A DNA stretch of 43,766 bases, taken from positions 1-43,766 of the forward strand of contig JAJRZR010000020.1 in NCBI GenBank assembly GCA_024275145.1, written 5' to 3'. The translations under genes and the position numbers were made by a program. The stretch comes from Deltaproteobacteria bacterium (GTDB lineage: Bacteria; Desulfobacterota; Dissulfuribacteria; Dissulfuribacterales; QOAL01). The notes under the pieces are model-generated. The model worked only from the letters and a program-made list of their open reading frames with translations. It was not told the origin of the DNA and searched no databases. Below are positions 19,007 to 27,228 of the stretch, in pieces (position 1 is the stretch's first letter; the number at the start of each line of letters is the position of its first letter).

Positions 19007-19072
19007 GTGGCAAGGCAGTGCAACTAGTGTTTGTATCATGGATTGGGCAGTTTGTAACCTTGCCAAAGATGC

Positions 19073-19108
19073 TAGGCAGGGGGTTTAAGGTATTTTCTGC
19101 CGGTAAGG
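19073..19108 (+). repeat. Dispersed intergenic repeat, weak copy (3' block only)
   Basis: GGCAGGGGGTTTAAGGTATT followed by CTGCCGGTAAG resembles the downstream block of the dispersed repeat family. It lies 12 bp before the start codon of the PhnD-like gene. The upstream block is not clear, so this is a tentative copy. Confidence 0.35.
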
Positions 19109-19119
19109 AGTAAGTAAAA

Positions 19120-20013
19120 ATGAAATCCAGAAACATCTTGAGAACGTTTTGTCTTGGAATCCTTGTATCCTTTCTTCTGTTGATTTCCCATGTGGGTCTG
19201 GCATCCGATACGGTTAAACTCGGGGTGTTGGCCAAGAGGGGGGCGGCAATCGCCATCAAGAAGTGGGAACCACTGGCACAGTATCTATCATCACAGACCG
19301 GTACGAATTTCGTCTTGTTACCACTTTCATTTGATGCCATCGAACCGGCTGTGCGGCTCAAGAAGATAGACTATCTCATTGCCAATCCTGGTTTCTTCGT
19401 AACCCTGCAAAAAAAATATGGTGTGTCCGCCCTTGCAAGCCTGCTCAATCTGCGCCAGGGGCAGGCCCTGAATCGTTTTGGGGGTGTAATCTTCGTAAGG
19501 AGTGACAGCCCGATAAATTCCGTATCCCAACTAAAAAATAAGAGATTCATGTGCGTGAAGTTATCGTCATTTGGCGGTGGACAGATGGCCTTTCGTCATC
19601 TGCTGAAGAAGGGGATAAACCCCTTCAAGGACTTTCCCGCACTTCTCGAGGGGAAAAAACACGATAACGTGGTGATGGCCGTCCGCCGGGGAGTGGTAGC
19701 GGCTGGAACCGTGCGCAGTGACACATTGGAGCGTATGAGCGCCGAAGGGAAGATATCCATGTCTGAATTCAAGGTACTTGACAAGGTAAACGATGATTTT
19801 CCCTTTGTACATTCCACGATACTTTATCCTGAATGGCCCTTTGCTGCCTGTGCCCATGCCAATGGCGACCTGAACAAGAAGGTCACATCCGCCCTATTGG
19901 CCCTCAAGGCCGATAATCCCGCTGCCAAGGCCGCCAAGATTGCAGGTTGGACTACCCCTCTCGATTATACCCCGGTGGCTGAATGCCTTGAGGAAGTGGC
20001 AGCAAAAAGGTGA
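19120..20013 (+). CDS. PhnD-like periplasmic substrate-binding protein
   Basis: Secreted binding protein of 297 aa in the phosphate/phosphonate (PhnD) type II family. A signal peptide spans about residues 1-29 (basic start, hydrophobic core, VGLASD cleavage region). The mature part starts with VKLGVLAKRG and includes WEPLAQYLSSQTG, VRLKKIDYLIANP and QLKNKRFMCVK, all normal for the family. No permease or ATPase gene is adjacent, so it is unlikely to be part of a local ABC transporter. Location 113 bp after the chemoreceptor gene suggests it may present a ligand to that receptor or to another sensor. The ligand cannot be named. Confidence 0.82.
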   Translation: MKSRNILRTFCLGILVSFLLLISHVGLASDTVKLGVLAKRGAAIAIKKWEPLAQYLSSQTGTNFVLLPLSFDAIEPAVRLKKIDYLIANPGFFVTLQKKYGVSALASLLNLRQGQALNRFGGVIFVRSDSPINSVSQLKNKRFMCVKLSSFGGGQMAFRHLLKKGINPFKDFPALLEGKKHDNVVMAVRRGVVAAGTVRSDTLERMSAEGKISMSEFKVLDKVNDDFPFVHSTILYPEWPFAACAHANGDLNKKVTSALLALKADNPAAKAAKIAGWTTPLDYTPVAECLEEVAAKR

Positions 20014-20263
20014 AGGACCTGCTGTCATACAGGGATTACCCCAGATTATGACTTCAAACGTCTTGGGAAAGATTTGTTTTGAATAAGCCAGTAGTTTTAG
20101 ATGTAGTTAATGAAATCAAGCCCTTCATCTAAAAGCTGGGGCCTTACCAGTTGTTTATTCTAGTTACTGGTGTCAAAAATTAGGCCAGAAACTTGAGATA
20201 GAAGAAATCAAAATCTTTTGAAAAGAGATCATTGGCCACACCTTACCCGTGCCTTCTTCCTGG

Positions 20264-20614
20264 TCAACAGGTCAGATGCGCGGCAAAGGCCACCTTTGCA
20301 GGACTCAACCGGGAGACGAGCTCATTGAATTTTTTGGCGGCAAGTTCGGTAGGCAGTGCTATCACCTTTATACCTTTGTCCGTAAGCAGCTTGGAGAGCC
20401 CGGGGGCCAGTTTCATCATCCCGGATGCCCCGGTACCAAATATTACGATATCAGGCCCTGCGGCCATTATATCCTCGATGTCTGAAGGTACTACCTCGTG
20501 CCCCTTGCTCCGCCACCAATTGTTTTTTACTATTCCCTTGATGATCTTAAGGTCACTTGTATATACCTTTTTGTCGATTACCATCTGACCGAAACGATAG
20601 GATTCGATAACCAT
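20264..20614 (-). CDS. Mth938-like (DUF498/NDUFAF3-type) domain protein
   Basis: Small 116-aa protein of the Mth938 family, whose mitochondrial relative NDUFAF3 is a complex I assembly factor; the bacterial role is not established. Typical signature parts are ESYRFGQMVIDKKVYTSD, NNWWRSKGHEV, GTGASGMMKL and the C-terminal FAAHLTC. ATG 20614 has AAGGAGG at ideal spacing. It is a single-gene unit on the minus strand, preceded by a reverse copy of the dispersed repeat at about 20737-20800. Confidence 0.85.
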   Translation of the reverse strand: MVIESYRFGQMVIDKKVYTSDLKIIKGIVKNNWWRSKGHEVVPSDIEDIMAAGPDIVIFGTGASGMMKLAPGLSKLLTDKGIKVIALPTELAAKKFNELVSRLSPAKVAFAAHLTC

Positions 20615-20736
20615 TTGATCCTCCTTCCCTGATAGATTTGATCCTTGTAAACTGGGCCAAATCCTCTACATGTCCGGCTGTCTGCGCAGAGCGTCTGGCA
20701 GGCTGAAGGTTTGAAACCAAGACCCCCAATAATTTG

Positions 20737-20800
20737 CCGTGAAAAGATATCCTCTGCCCCTGGACACTGTTTCCATGCCCTGGAGGTGCAGCATTAAGAG
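20737..20800 (-). repeat. Dispersed intergenic repeat, reverse copy
   Basis: On the minus strand it reads GGAAACAGTGTCCAGGGGCA then GAGGATATCTTTTCACGGC. This nearly matches the copy at 21132-21226, which reads GGAAACACTGTCCATGGGCA. It lies in the leader region of the Mth938-domain gene and points in that gene's direction. Confidence 0.6.
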
Positions 20801-20998
20801 GTGTGTGCCTCATAAGAAATTTATATATCTTTTCCTGCAGTTGACAAGGCCGCCAGGGCCTAATATATGAAAGGATATCTACGTGTTTGGGACATGTTTA
20901 AAGTGCACGAGGCGGAACGGGTTTTGTCTTGGATCCTCCACTTCAAATCCCGTGCAAAAATGCCTTTTGATTTCCAGTGACGGCGCATTCCCAGGCAT

Positions 20999-21021
20999 AT
21001 ACATCCATACGAGGGATGTAT
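20999..21021 (+). other. Hairpin just upstream of tRNA-Pro
   Basis: ATACATCC (20999-21006) and GGATGTAT (21014-21021) form an 8-bp stem with a 7-nt loop ending 21 bp before the tRNA. It may sit in the promoter or 5' leader of the tRNA gene. No function is assigned. Confidence 0.4.
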
Positions 21022-21042
21022 TCGCTATATAGTTTTTTGTGT

Positions 21043-21119
21043 CGGGACGTGGCTCAGTCTGGTAGAGCACAGCGTTCGGGACGCTGGGGTCGGAGGTTCA
21101 AATCCTCTCGTCCCGACCA
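21043..21119 (+). tRNA. tRNA-Pro (anticodon CGG)
   Basis: A 77-nt cloverleaf with encoded CCA. Acceptor stem CGGGACG pairs with CGTCCCG, the D arm is GCTC...GAGC, the anticodon stem CAGCG/CGCTG encloses loop TTCGGGA (anticodon CGG, reads CCG), and the T arm is GGAGG-TTCAAAT-CCTCT. All standard positions are present. Confidence 0.97.
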
Positions 21120-21131
21120 TTTTCAACTAAA

Positions 21132-21226
21132 TCTTCATGCGGCTTGTACCTTTGAGGCCGCATCCTCGGATATAGCTTGGAAACACTGTCCATGGGCAGA
21201 ATGATACCTTTTACGGCAGAAACTTA
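21132..21226 (+). repeat. Dispersed intergenic repeat, copy 2
   Basis: Starts TCTTCATGCGGCTTGTACCT and ends with GGGCAGAATGATACC then TTTTACGGC. The inner part forms a stem ATGCGGC / GCCGCAT around the first box. It lies between the tRNA and the IMP cyclohydrolase start (11 bp downstream). Confidence 0.65.
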
Positions 21227-21236
21227 GGGGCTTCAT

Positions 21237-21860
21237 ATGAACAAAATAAAGAGGGCTCTTATCAGCGTTACTGACAAGAGCGGGGTGACGGAACTTGCCA
21301 GCGAACTCCATAATATGGGGGTGGAAATTATCTCTACCGGAGGTACGGCAAAGGCAATCAGAAAAGCCGGTGTGGATGTAAGGGACGTATCAGAAATAAC
21401 GGGTTTCCCTGAAATGATGGACGGGCGCGTAAAGACCTTACACCCCAAGATTCACGGGGGGATACTGGCTATAAGGGACAATGAGACCCATGTAGAGCAG
21501 ATGAATGCCCATGGCATTGGGCCCATCGACATGGTGGTTGTAAACCTCTACGCCTTTGAAAAAACGGTTGCCAAGGAAGGGACAGGGTTGGCAGATGCCA
21601 TAGAGAACATAGATATCGGTGGACCCACACTACTTCGTTCTTCAGCTAAAAATTTCAAATACGTGACCGTGGTTGTCGATCCGCAGGATTATCAAAGGGT
21701 ACTTGACGAAATGAGGGCAAACGACGGGACAACCTCGCTCAAAACCAGGTTTGACCTTGCCAGGAAGGTATTTGCAACAACTAGTTACTACGATGAGGCC
21801 ATCAGCCGGTATCTTGCTTCCATTGACCCAGAAACAGATCCCTATTTTCAAGGCGATTAA
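21237..21860 (+). CDS. purH: Stand-alone IMP cyclohydrolase (PurH N-terminal domain only)
   Basis: Ring-closing enzyme of the last step of purine synthesis, FAICAR to IMP. The 207-aa product is only the MGS-fold half of the usual bifunctional PurH (about 510-530 aa): [53 protein letters not shown] and [16 protein letters not shown]. It ends naturally at DPYFQGD with TAA, and no AICAR-transformylase remnant is visible downstream to 22148. The formyltransferase must be encoded elsewhere. A dispersed repeat copy sits directly before the start codon. Confidence 0.92.
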   Translation: MNKIKRALISVTDKSGVTELASELHNMGVEIISTGGTAKAIRKAGVDVRDVSEITGFPEMMDGRVKTLHPKIHGGILAIRDNETHVEQMNAHGIGPIDMVVVNLYAFEKTVAKEGTGLADAIENIDIGGPTLLRSSAKNFKYVTVVVDPQDYQRVLDEMRANDGTTSLKTRFDLARKVFATTSYYDEAISRYLASIDPETDPYFQGD

Positions 21861-21998
21861 ACGTTGGCGGAGGGGGATGGGCTGGTAAGAGGTCTATTTG
21901 ATGCCTCCATCGCGGTTCAAACGCACGGCACCCTTTATCGGCCGGCCCCAAACGGATGTCCCTGAAACCTTGAAGCAGGCTACATACGATCCCAATTC

Positions 21999-22084
21999 GC
22001 CGTGAAAATACATCCTATATCCTTAGGCCGTATTTTCACGCCCTGTGCGGGAGGCGGCGTCAAGGGTAGGTGGCCGCATGGAGG
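21999..22084 (-). repeat. Dispersed intergenic repeat, reverse copy
   Basis: On the minus strand it reads CCATGCGGCCACCTACCCTT, GACGCC and, at the far end, GGATGTATTTTCACGGCG. An internal perfect 11-bp inverted repeat CGTGAAAATAC (22001-22011) and GTATTTTCACG (22030-22040) is present. This copy points away from aroD, so the family is not simply a gene leader. Confidence 0.65.
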
Positions 22085-22148
22085 TTTGCGATACACATGG
22101 AACCAACAGGGAACCCCCTAGGTGCTGTAGGATGGTTTGGGTATATTC

Positions 22149-22835
22149 ATGATCTGTGTGTCCCTGGCTGAAGCAGAACCAGATTCTCTTTTGAGACAAC
22201 TAACCCATTTTGGAGGGAAAACCGATGTCCTTGAGATTCGGTTGGATGCCCTGCATCATCCAGCTGATCTGGATTTAATCACCCTGATACGAAACAAACC
22301 CTGCCCATTGATCTTTACAAACCGACCGAGGAATGAAGGGGGGTGTTTCCCTGGCAGTGAACATGAAAGGATTTCCCTGCTTGGGCAGGCCGTAGCCGCT
22401 GGGGCCGATTATATAGATATCGAATTGCGCACCGACGATTCCTTGAAGGCTCCTATCATTAAACAGGCCCGCAGGCACGGAACCAAGGTCATAGTCTCCT
22501 ATCATGACTTTAACGGTACTCCCAGTCTTGATAAATTGCGTAATATTTTGAAAAGTCAGATAAAAACAGGTGCTGATATGGGGAGAATCGTCACCATGGC
22601 CAGGGTTCATACGGATTGTGGCAAACTGCTTTCCATTTATTGCGGGCATGATATATCCCTGTTCCCATTGATCGCCTTTTGTATGGGGGAGTTGGGAAAG
22701 ATTACCAGGGTTGCATCCCTTGCATTGGGAGGGAATCTCATCTTTGCCTCCCCTTCCAGGGGGGAAGAAACCGCACCCGGGCAGATTCCTCTCGAAGATT
22801 TAAGACAAATTCTGCGCCATCTGCTACCCATATGA
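22149..22835 (+). CDS. aroD: Type I 3-dehydroquinate dehydratase with Arg at the catalytic Lys position
   Basis: Third step of the shikimate pathway. The product is 228 aa from ATG 22149 (TTG 22137 in frame is an alternative; neither has a strong ribosome-binding site). Family features are EIRLD (substrate-binding Glu and Arg), FTNRPRNEGG, the general-acid region DYIDIEL, the catalytic His in SYHDF, the Arg in GKITRVAS and the C-terminal APGQI. The Schiff-base Lys expected in the ADxxKIA segment is replaced: the sequence reads GADMGRIVTMA, with Arg codon AGA at 22584-22586. All other active-site residues I can place are kept. Either the enzyme is inactive or altered, or the base is an error (AAA to AGA). 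Confidence 0.88.
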   Translation: MICVSLAEAEPDSLLRQLTHFGGKTDVLEIRLDALHHPADLDLITLIRNKPCPLIFTNRPRNEGGCFPGSEHERISLLGQAVAAGADYIDIELRTDDSLKAPIIKQARRHGTKVIVSYHDFNGTPSLDKLRNILKSQIKTGADMGRIVTMARVHTDCGKLLSIYCGHDISLFPLIAFCMGELGKITRVASLALGGNLIFASPSRGEETAPGQIPLEDLRQILRHLLPI

Positions 22836-22919
22836 GATACGGATGAGATATCCGTCGTATTCATATATTGTGATCAAAAAATGATACTGGTCCATGCAGC
22901 CTTTAGTTTTTTCCCTGCG

Positions 22920-22953
22920 AAGGGGCTAGGCCGCTTAGGCCTTCCCGTTTTTA
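22920..22953 (+). terminator. Probable rho-independent terminator after aroD
   Basis: AGGCC (22928-22932) and GGCCT (22938-22942) with outer GGG/CCC pairs form a GC-rich hairpin followed by GTTTTTAT. It lies 85 bp downstream of aroD and upstream of the ihfA promoter. Confidence 0.5.
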
Positions 22954-22970
22954 TAAAAATTGTTATCTTC

Positions 22971-22999
22971 TTGACTTAACGAGCTTTTTTTTATATTTT
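22971..22999 (+). promoter_or_regulatory. Candidate sigma-70 promoter for ihfA
   Basis: TTGACT (22971-22976) and TATTTT (22994-22999) are separated by 17 bp, within an AT-rich tract, about 170 bp before the ihfA start. This is sequence-pattern evidence only. Confidence 0.45.
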
Positions 23000-23170
23000 A
23001 AATAATCGTCCAATAATCATTAGGCTGGCAAAGGAGATGCCGGCCGGCCAATCTGTTCTTATTTTTAAAGGTGACGTCAAGAGGCCTGTACAATGGAACA
23101 GGTTGAGTCCTGATGATTTTTTGACGTGATTGCTGTTCATATTTCAATTGAAAGGGGCGGGGAAAAACCT

Positions 23171-23464
23171 ATGACGCTGACCAAGGCAGATCTTATCCAC
23201 AGGATTTATGAGGCAGAGGTTCTAAATAAGGCTGAGTCAGTAAGGGCAGTTGAGGCTCTGATAGAGATCATAAAAAGAAGCCTGGAAGATGGAGAAAATG
23301 TCTTGATAAGTGGATTCGGCAAATTTACGGTTAAGGACAAAAGGGCGAGGAGAGGCAGAAACCCCCATACCGGTGAGGACCTAATGCTGGCGCCAAGAAG
23401 GGTGGTGACTTTCAAACCGTCAGGCGTCCTGAGGGATAGGATCAATCGTTCTAAGGAGCAATAG
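23171..23464 (+). CDS. ihfA: Integration host factor alpha-type DNA-bending protein
   Basis: HU/IHF family protein of 97 aa that bends DNA for recombination, replication and sigma-54 promoter activation. It begins MTLTKADLIHRIYE, has SGFGKF, the DNA-contact GRNPHTGEDL, and the RRVVTFKPSG segment typical of IHF-alpha rather than HU. The ATG at 23171 follows a G-rich stretch (GGGGCGGGG) that can serve as ribosome-binding site; the open frame upstream (from 23126) lacks similarity. Its 3' end overlaps the convergent rlmN gene by 14 bp. Confidence 0.92.
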   Translation: MTLTKADLIHRIYEAEVLNKAESVRAVEALIEIIKRSLEDGENVLISGFGKFTVKDKRARRGRNPHTGEDLMLAPRRVVTFKPSGVLRDRINRSKEQ

Positions 23465-24530
23465 AGGGCTTACCCATCCGTTTATCATGCCTTTTTTTAA
23501 CAGAAGCGTAGAGCTGTCCACATGCCGCTGATATGTCCCTTCCCCTGCTTTTTCGAATTATCGTCGTGTAATTAGCCCCCTTTATTATTTCCTGAAAGGC
23601 CAACACGTCTTTTGGTTCCGGTGGCCTGAAACCAATTTTTGGGATTTCATTGAACGGGATCAGGTTTATCTTCGCAGGGATATCTCGCAAGAGTTTTGCA
23701 AGAAGCCTGGCATGAACGGGCCTGTCGGTTACCCCGCCCAACAGTAGGTATTCAAAGGTGATCCGTCGTCTTGGGGGAAGATTGTATCGTTTACATGCTG
23801 CAATCAACTCGGTCAGTGGATAACGTCTGTTTATGGGCATTATCCTGGAACGTATCTGGTCGTCAGGAGCATGAAGTGATATTGCCAGCCCAACATTTGT
23901 GTCCCTGCCCAGCCTTTCGATTTCCGGCACCAGTCCACAGGTTGATATCGTTATACGCCTGCTTGAGAAATTCAGCCCTAAATCATCAAGCAATATCTCT
24001 AATGATTTTAAGAGATTATCGTAATTAGCCAGGGGCTCTCCCATCCCCATGAACACGATATTTCGTGGCCTCTCTTTAGAGTCTATCTGCTCTATAACCC
24101 CCAGCACCTGACCTGCTATCTCGGAAGGGGAAAGATCCCTCCTGAGGCCCATCCGTGCCGTATAACAAAATTTACAACCCATGGCGCATCCTACCTGGGT
24201 TGATACACAAATGGTGTTGTGATCCTGTTCCGGTATCAGAACGGTTTCCACTACCTGGTCATCGGCCAATCTAAATGCCCATTTCCGGGTACCGTCCCTG
24301 GATATCTCTTCCCTGAGTGTATGAAGTGAATAGAAGGTTCCAAGACCTGGCATCCTTTGTCGCAAGGCCTTGGGGAAGTCTGTAATCTGTGAAAAATTCC
24401 GGAAGCAGGGGCGCCAGAGCCATCTGAAGAGCTGCCTGCCCCTGAAGGCCGGCATTCCTTGGTCTATGGCCCATGTCTCGAGATCCCTCCTGCTGAGATT
24501 CCTGAGATCCACCAGCGTTGAGTCAATCAT
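23451..24530 (-). CDS. rlmN: Dual-specificity 23S rRNA/tRNA adenine-C2 methyltransferase
   Basis: Radical SAM enzyme that methylates A2503 of 23S rRNA and A37 of some tRNAs. The 359-aa product has the radical SAM cysteines in CAMGCKFC, the preceding CVSTQVGC, GMGEPLANYDN, STCGLVPEI and the C-terminal Cys in SAACGQL needed for the methyl-Cys intermediate. AAGGAA precedes ATG 24530. It ends inside the end of ihfA on the other strand. A 147-bp gap separates it from the upstream TPR gene on the same strand. Confidence 0.95.
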   Translation of the reverse strand: MIDSTLVDLRNLSRRDLETWAIDQGMPAFRGRQLFRWLWRPCFRNFSQITDFPKALRQRMPGLGTFYSLHTLREEISRDGTRKWAFRLADDQVVETVLIPEQDHNTICVSTQVGCAMGCKFCYTARMGLRRDLSPSEIAGQVLGVIEQIDSKERPRNIVFMGMGEPLANYDNLLKSLEILLDDLGLNFSSRRITISTCGLVPEIERLGRDTNVGLAISLHAPDDQIRSRIMPINRRYPLTELIAACKRYNLPPRRRITFEYLLLGGVTDRPVHARLLAKLLRDIPAKINLIPFNEIPKIGFRPPEPKDVLAFQEIIKGANYTTIIRKSRGRDISAACGQLYASVKKRHDKRMGKPSIAP

Positions 24531-24677
24531 GAATCACTATTCCTTGCTTGCCCTTCTCTGCACTGCTTCGTTACGGTCCAGGTTACATGGCACAACGCTA
24601 CGTTGTCCAGGTTGTGTCCTGCAGGTACGAAAAACAATACTGCGATCTTGCGATGTTGTATGATTTACTACTCAACA

Positions 24678-26990
24678 CTAGCTGAGTTCGGAAAGTAACG
24701 CTTCCGCCTTTTTTCTTTCAGGGAAATCCCGTTTTAATCCCAGGGCCTTCTCCAGCTCCTGTTTTGCCTCGTTGTTTCGCTTCAGCCCCTTCAATGCAAC
24801 TGCCAGATGATAATGGATACTCGGCTGATCAGGCCATTTCCTGAGTGCCTCTTCAAGATTTGATACGGCAAGCTCGTAGCTGCCCTTCTTGGTGAGCACC
24901 CAACCTACCGTATCCAATATGGCCGGTTGATCTGGAGCAGCGCTCTTTGCCCTTTGGGCATAGATAAAGGCCTTTTCCAGGTCTCCTTCCTTCTCAGCCA
25001 TTAGCCACGCGAGATTGTTCGCCGCAGGGGCAAAGTTCCTGTTGATTTCGAGGGCCTTCAAATACGCATCTTTTGCCTTTTTGTAATGGTTAAGCTGCTC
25101 CTCAATAGTCCCTATAGCCATGTAGGCCACTACCATGTCCGGATTCTTCTTGAGGATTTTTTGATACTGTTCAATTGCCTCCTCAGCCTTGCCCGTGGCC
25201 ATGTACAATTTCGCCAGATCCATGTAAGGGCCTATGAGGCCCGGGCTTAATTCCATTGAATGTTTAAATGCTGCTTCAGCTTCCTGAAACCTGCCACTGG
25301 AGGCCAATACCTTGCCTCTGATAAAGGCTATTGATGCATTGTCTGGGTATTTTGTGCCAAGATCATCCAAAAAGGCAACGGCCTCGCCTGGTTTCTTTTG
25401 ATAAAAATATACAGAGACCAAGGAAATGAGTGCCGGTAGGTAATCCGGATGTCGCCCGAGGATTTTTTTGAATTCCTCCTTTGCCCCAGCAAATTTTTTC
25501 TCCGCCATATAACTGCGACCGAGGAGATATTGAATAGCCGGATCATCAGGGGCAGTTTTTAGTGCCAGTATCAGCTCTTTTTGTGCGGCTGCAGGCTTTT
25601 TTCGGGCAAGGGATGCAGCTGCACGTAGTGTCAATGCCTTTGGATCATTGGGGATTCTTTTAAGGATAAAATCCGTTTGTGTATCTACCACATCCGGTTT
25701 CCCTTCTCGTAAGGCAACCTCCGCAAACAGTAGGCGTGCCTTTAGGAAACGGGGTTGAGTTTCTAGAAGTCTTTCTAGATCACCATGGGCATTCGAAAGC
25801 CTGCCCGCCCTCATGTAGGCAAGCCCTCTGAAATAAAGCGCCTCGGGGTTGTCAGGCTTGAGCCTCAAAAGCTCATCAAATTTTTTTATGGCCCTGTCGT
25901 AGGACCGCCTTTTAATCGCAATTTTTCCCTGTACCAGGATGGCCAAGGGCTGTAGGGCATTTATCTTCAAGGATTCATCTGCAAGCTTTGCAGCCGTGTC
26001 TATATCGCCCTGGTCAAATCTCACAGCAGCAAGCCTTGCCTTAAGATTTTCATTTTTGGGGGCGATGACCAATGCCTGCTCAAGGTAGGCTGCTGCCTCG
26101 TCTAACTTTCCCTGGCGGGATCTGATTTCAGACATGAGCACCAATGGGGCCAGGGCCCTTGGAAAACGCTCCATAGCCTGTTTAAGTACCCTTTCGGCCC
26201 TCGTTGTCTCACCATGTCTTAAGTAGAATTTTGCCAGCACCAGTAGCGTATCTACCTCTGCCGGGTTTTCGTCTACAATTCGCCTGATTTCCTGCTCTGC
26301 CTTTGATGCCTGGCCTTGTGTTTCATAGAGGGAGGCCAGTGCCAGCCTGGATTGGGCCTGTTCTTTCCCTTTGTTACTTACGGAAATAGCCTTTTTGAGC
26401 AGACCTTCAGCACGCACAGCCTCCTTTTTCTTTAAATAGGCCTCTGCCAAGGCTAGATAGACCCTCCTGTTTTTTGGATCCAGCTTCAATGCCCTATTGA
26501 ATACCTGAATGGCCTGGTCTATCTTATCCTTTTTTAAGGATACCGTCCCCCTTAGGAGGAGAGCATCGACATTTTCAGGATCCTTTTTCAACAGGATTTC
26601 AGCGTTTTTTTCTGCTTGGTCCAGCTTTCCTGCCAGTAAAAGGATTTGGGCTAAACGAAGCCGCGCATCCAGATTTTCAGGGTTGACATCGATTGTTTTT
26701 TGAAATTCCAGGTATGCGTCCCTGATGCTTCCAAGTTTCAGGTAGGCGAGTCCCATATGATAGTATCCAGGACCATATTTGGGATCTATCTGCACCACAT
26801 TCTTGAATTCAATTACTGCTGCCTTGTATTTTCCCTCATTGGCATAGTTTAGCCCCCTCTCGTAATGATGGGCCCTTCTCTCTTCCGGGGTGCCACAGGC
26901 GGTAAGAAACGCCAGGAATAGTATCGATGCCAGTATCCACCAATAACCTGAATTCCATCTAGACATTAAGTTTCCCCGTTTGCATTTCAT
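24678..26990 (-). CDS. Large tetratricopeptide-repeat lipoprotein
   Basis: 770-aa protein built almost entirely of TPR units (roughly 20 by eye, repeats with the pattern W/A-x2-L-G-x2-Y-x8-A-x3-F-x2-A-x4-P). A signal peptide with lipobox FLTAC (Cys 32) predicts a lipoprotein facing the periplasm or outer membrane. Two ATGs are usable (26990 with AAGGG, 26966 with GGGGA); both keep the signal peptide. The overall plan resembles TPR lipoproteins such as PrsT of exosortase/exopolysaccharide systems, but no such genes are next to it, so the role is unknown beyond protein-protein scaffolding. Downstream neighbour: rlmN. Confidence 0.88.
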   Translation of the reverse strand: MKCKRGNLMSRWNSGYWWILASILFLAFLTACGTPEERRAHHYERGLNYANEGKYKAAVIEFKNVVQIDPKYGPGYYHMGLAYLKLGSIRDAYLEFQKTIDVNPENLDARLRLAQILLLAGKLDQAEKNAEILLKKDPENVDALLLRGTVSLKKDKIDQAIQVFNRALKLDPKNRRVYLALAEAYLKKKEAVRAEGLLKKAISVSNKGKEQAQSRLALASLYETQGQASKAEQEIRRIVDENPAEVDTLLVLAKFYLRHGETTRAERVLKQAMERFPRALAPLVLMSEIRSRQGKLDEAAAYLEQALVIAPKNENLKARLAAVRFDQGDIDTAAKLADESLKINALQPLAILVQGKIAIKRRSYDRAIKKFDELLRLKPDNPEALYFRGLAYMRAGRLSNAHGDLERLLETQPRFLKARLLFAEVALREGKPDVVDTQTDFILKRIPNDPKALTLRAAASLARKKPAAAQKELILALKTAPDDPAIQYLLGRSYMAEKKFAGAKEEFKKILGRHPDYLPALISLVSVYFYQKKPGEAVAFLDDLGTKYPDNASIAFIRGKVLASSGRFQEAEAAFKHSMELSPGLIGPYMDLAKLYMATGKAEEAIEQYQKILKKNPDMVVAYMAIGTIEEQLNHYKKAKDAYLKALEINRNFAPAANNLAWLMAEKEGDLEKAFIYAQRAKSAAPDQPAILDTVGWVLTKKGSYELAVSNLEEALRKWPDQPSIHYHLAVALKGLKRNNEAKQELEKALGLKRDFPERKKAEALLSELS

Positions 26991-27155
26991 CTCAAACCCT
27001 TATCTAGAGCCCTATCCGATGCTATCTTCTCAGGGTTTGAAAGCACGAGCTGTGCCTTCATGTTAGCTTGCCAAGGCAGGAACAAGGACGATACCGATGG
27101 GCTGCGGAACCCACAGTGTCCATGTTTTTTCATAACACATACCGATATAAAATTA

Positions 27156-27172
27156 CGCCATTCTAAATGGCG
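27156..27172 (-). terminator. Hairpin after the phosphofructokinase gene
   Basis: CGCCATT-CTA-AATGGCG is a perfect 7-bp stem with a 3-nt loop, 57 bp past the end of the kinase gene. On the minus strand it is followed by TAATTTTAT, a weak T tract. On the plus strand it is followed by AAAAAAG. A terminator is plausible. Confidence 0.5.
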
Positions 27173-27228
27173 AAAAAAGCCTTTAGGGGTATCGATATTG
27201 AATTTTTTACCTAATCATCCTGTCTAGT

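Noticed and set aside
20895-20950. Possible further MITE-like remnant (TTTAAAGTGCAC and CACTTCAAAT)
   Set aside because: The pairing is short and imperfect, and no other part of the element is recognisable.
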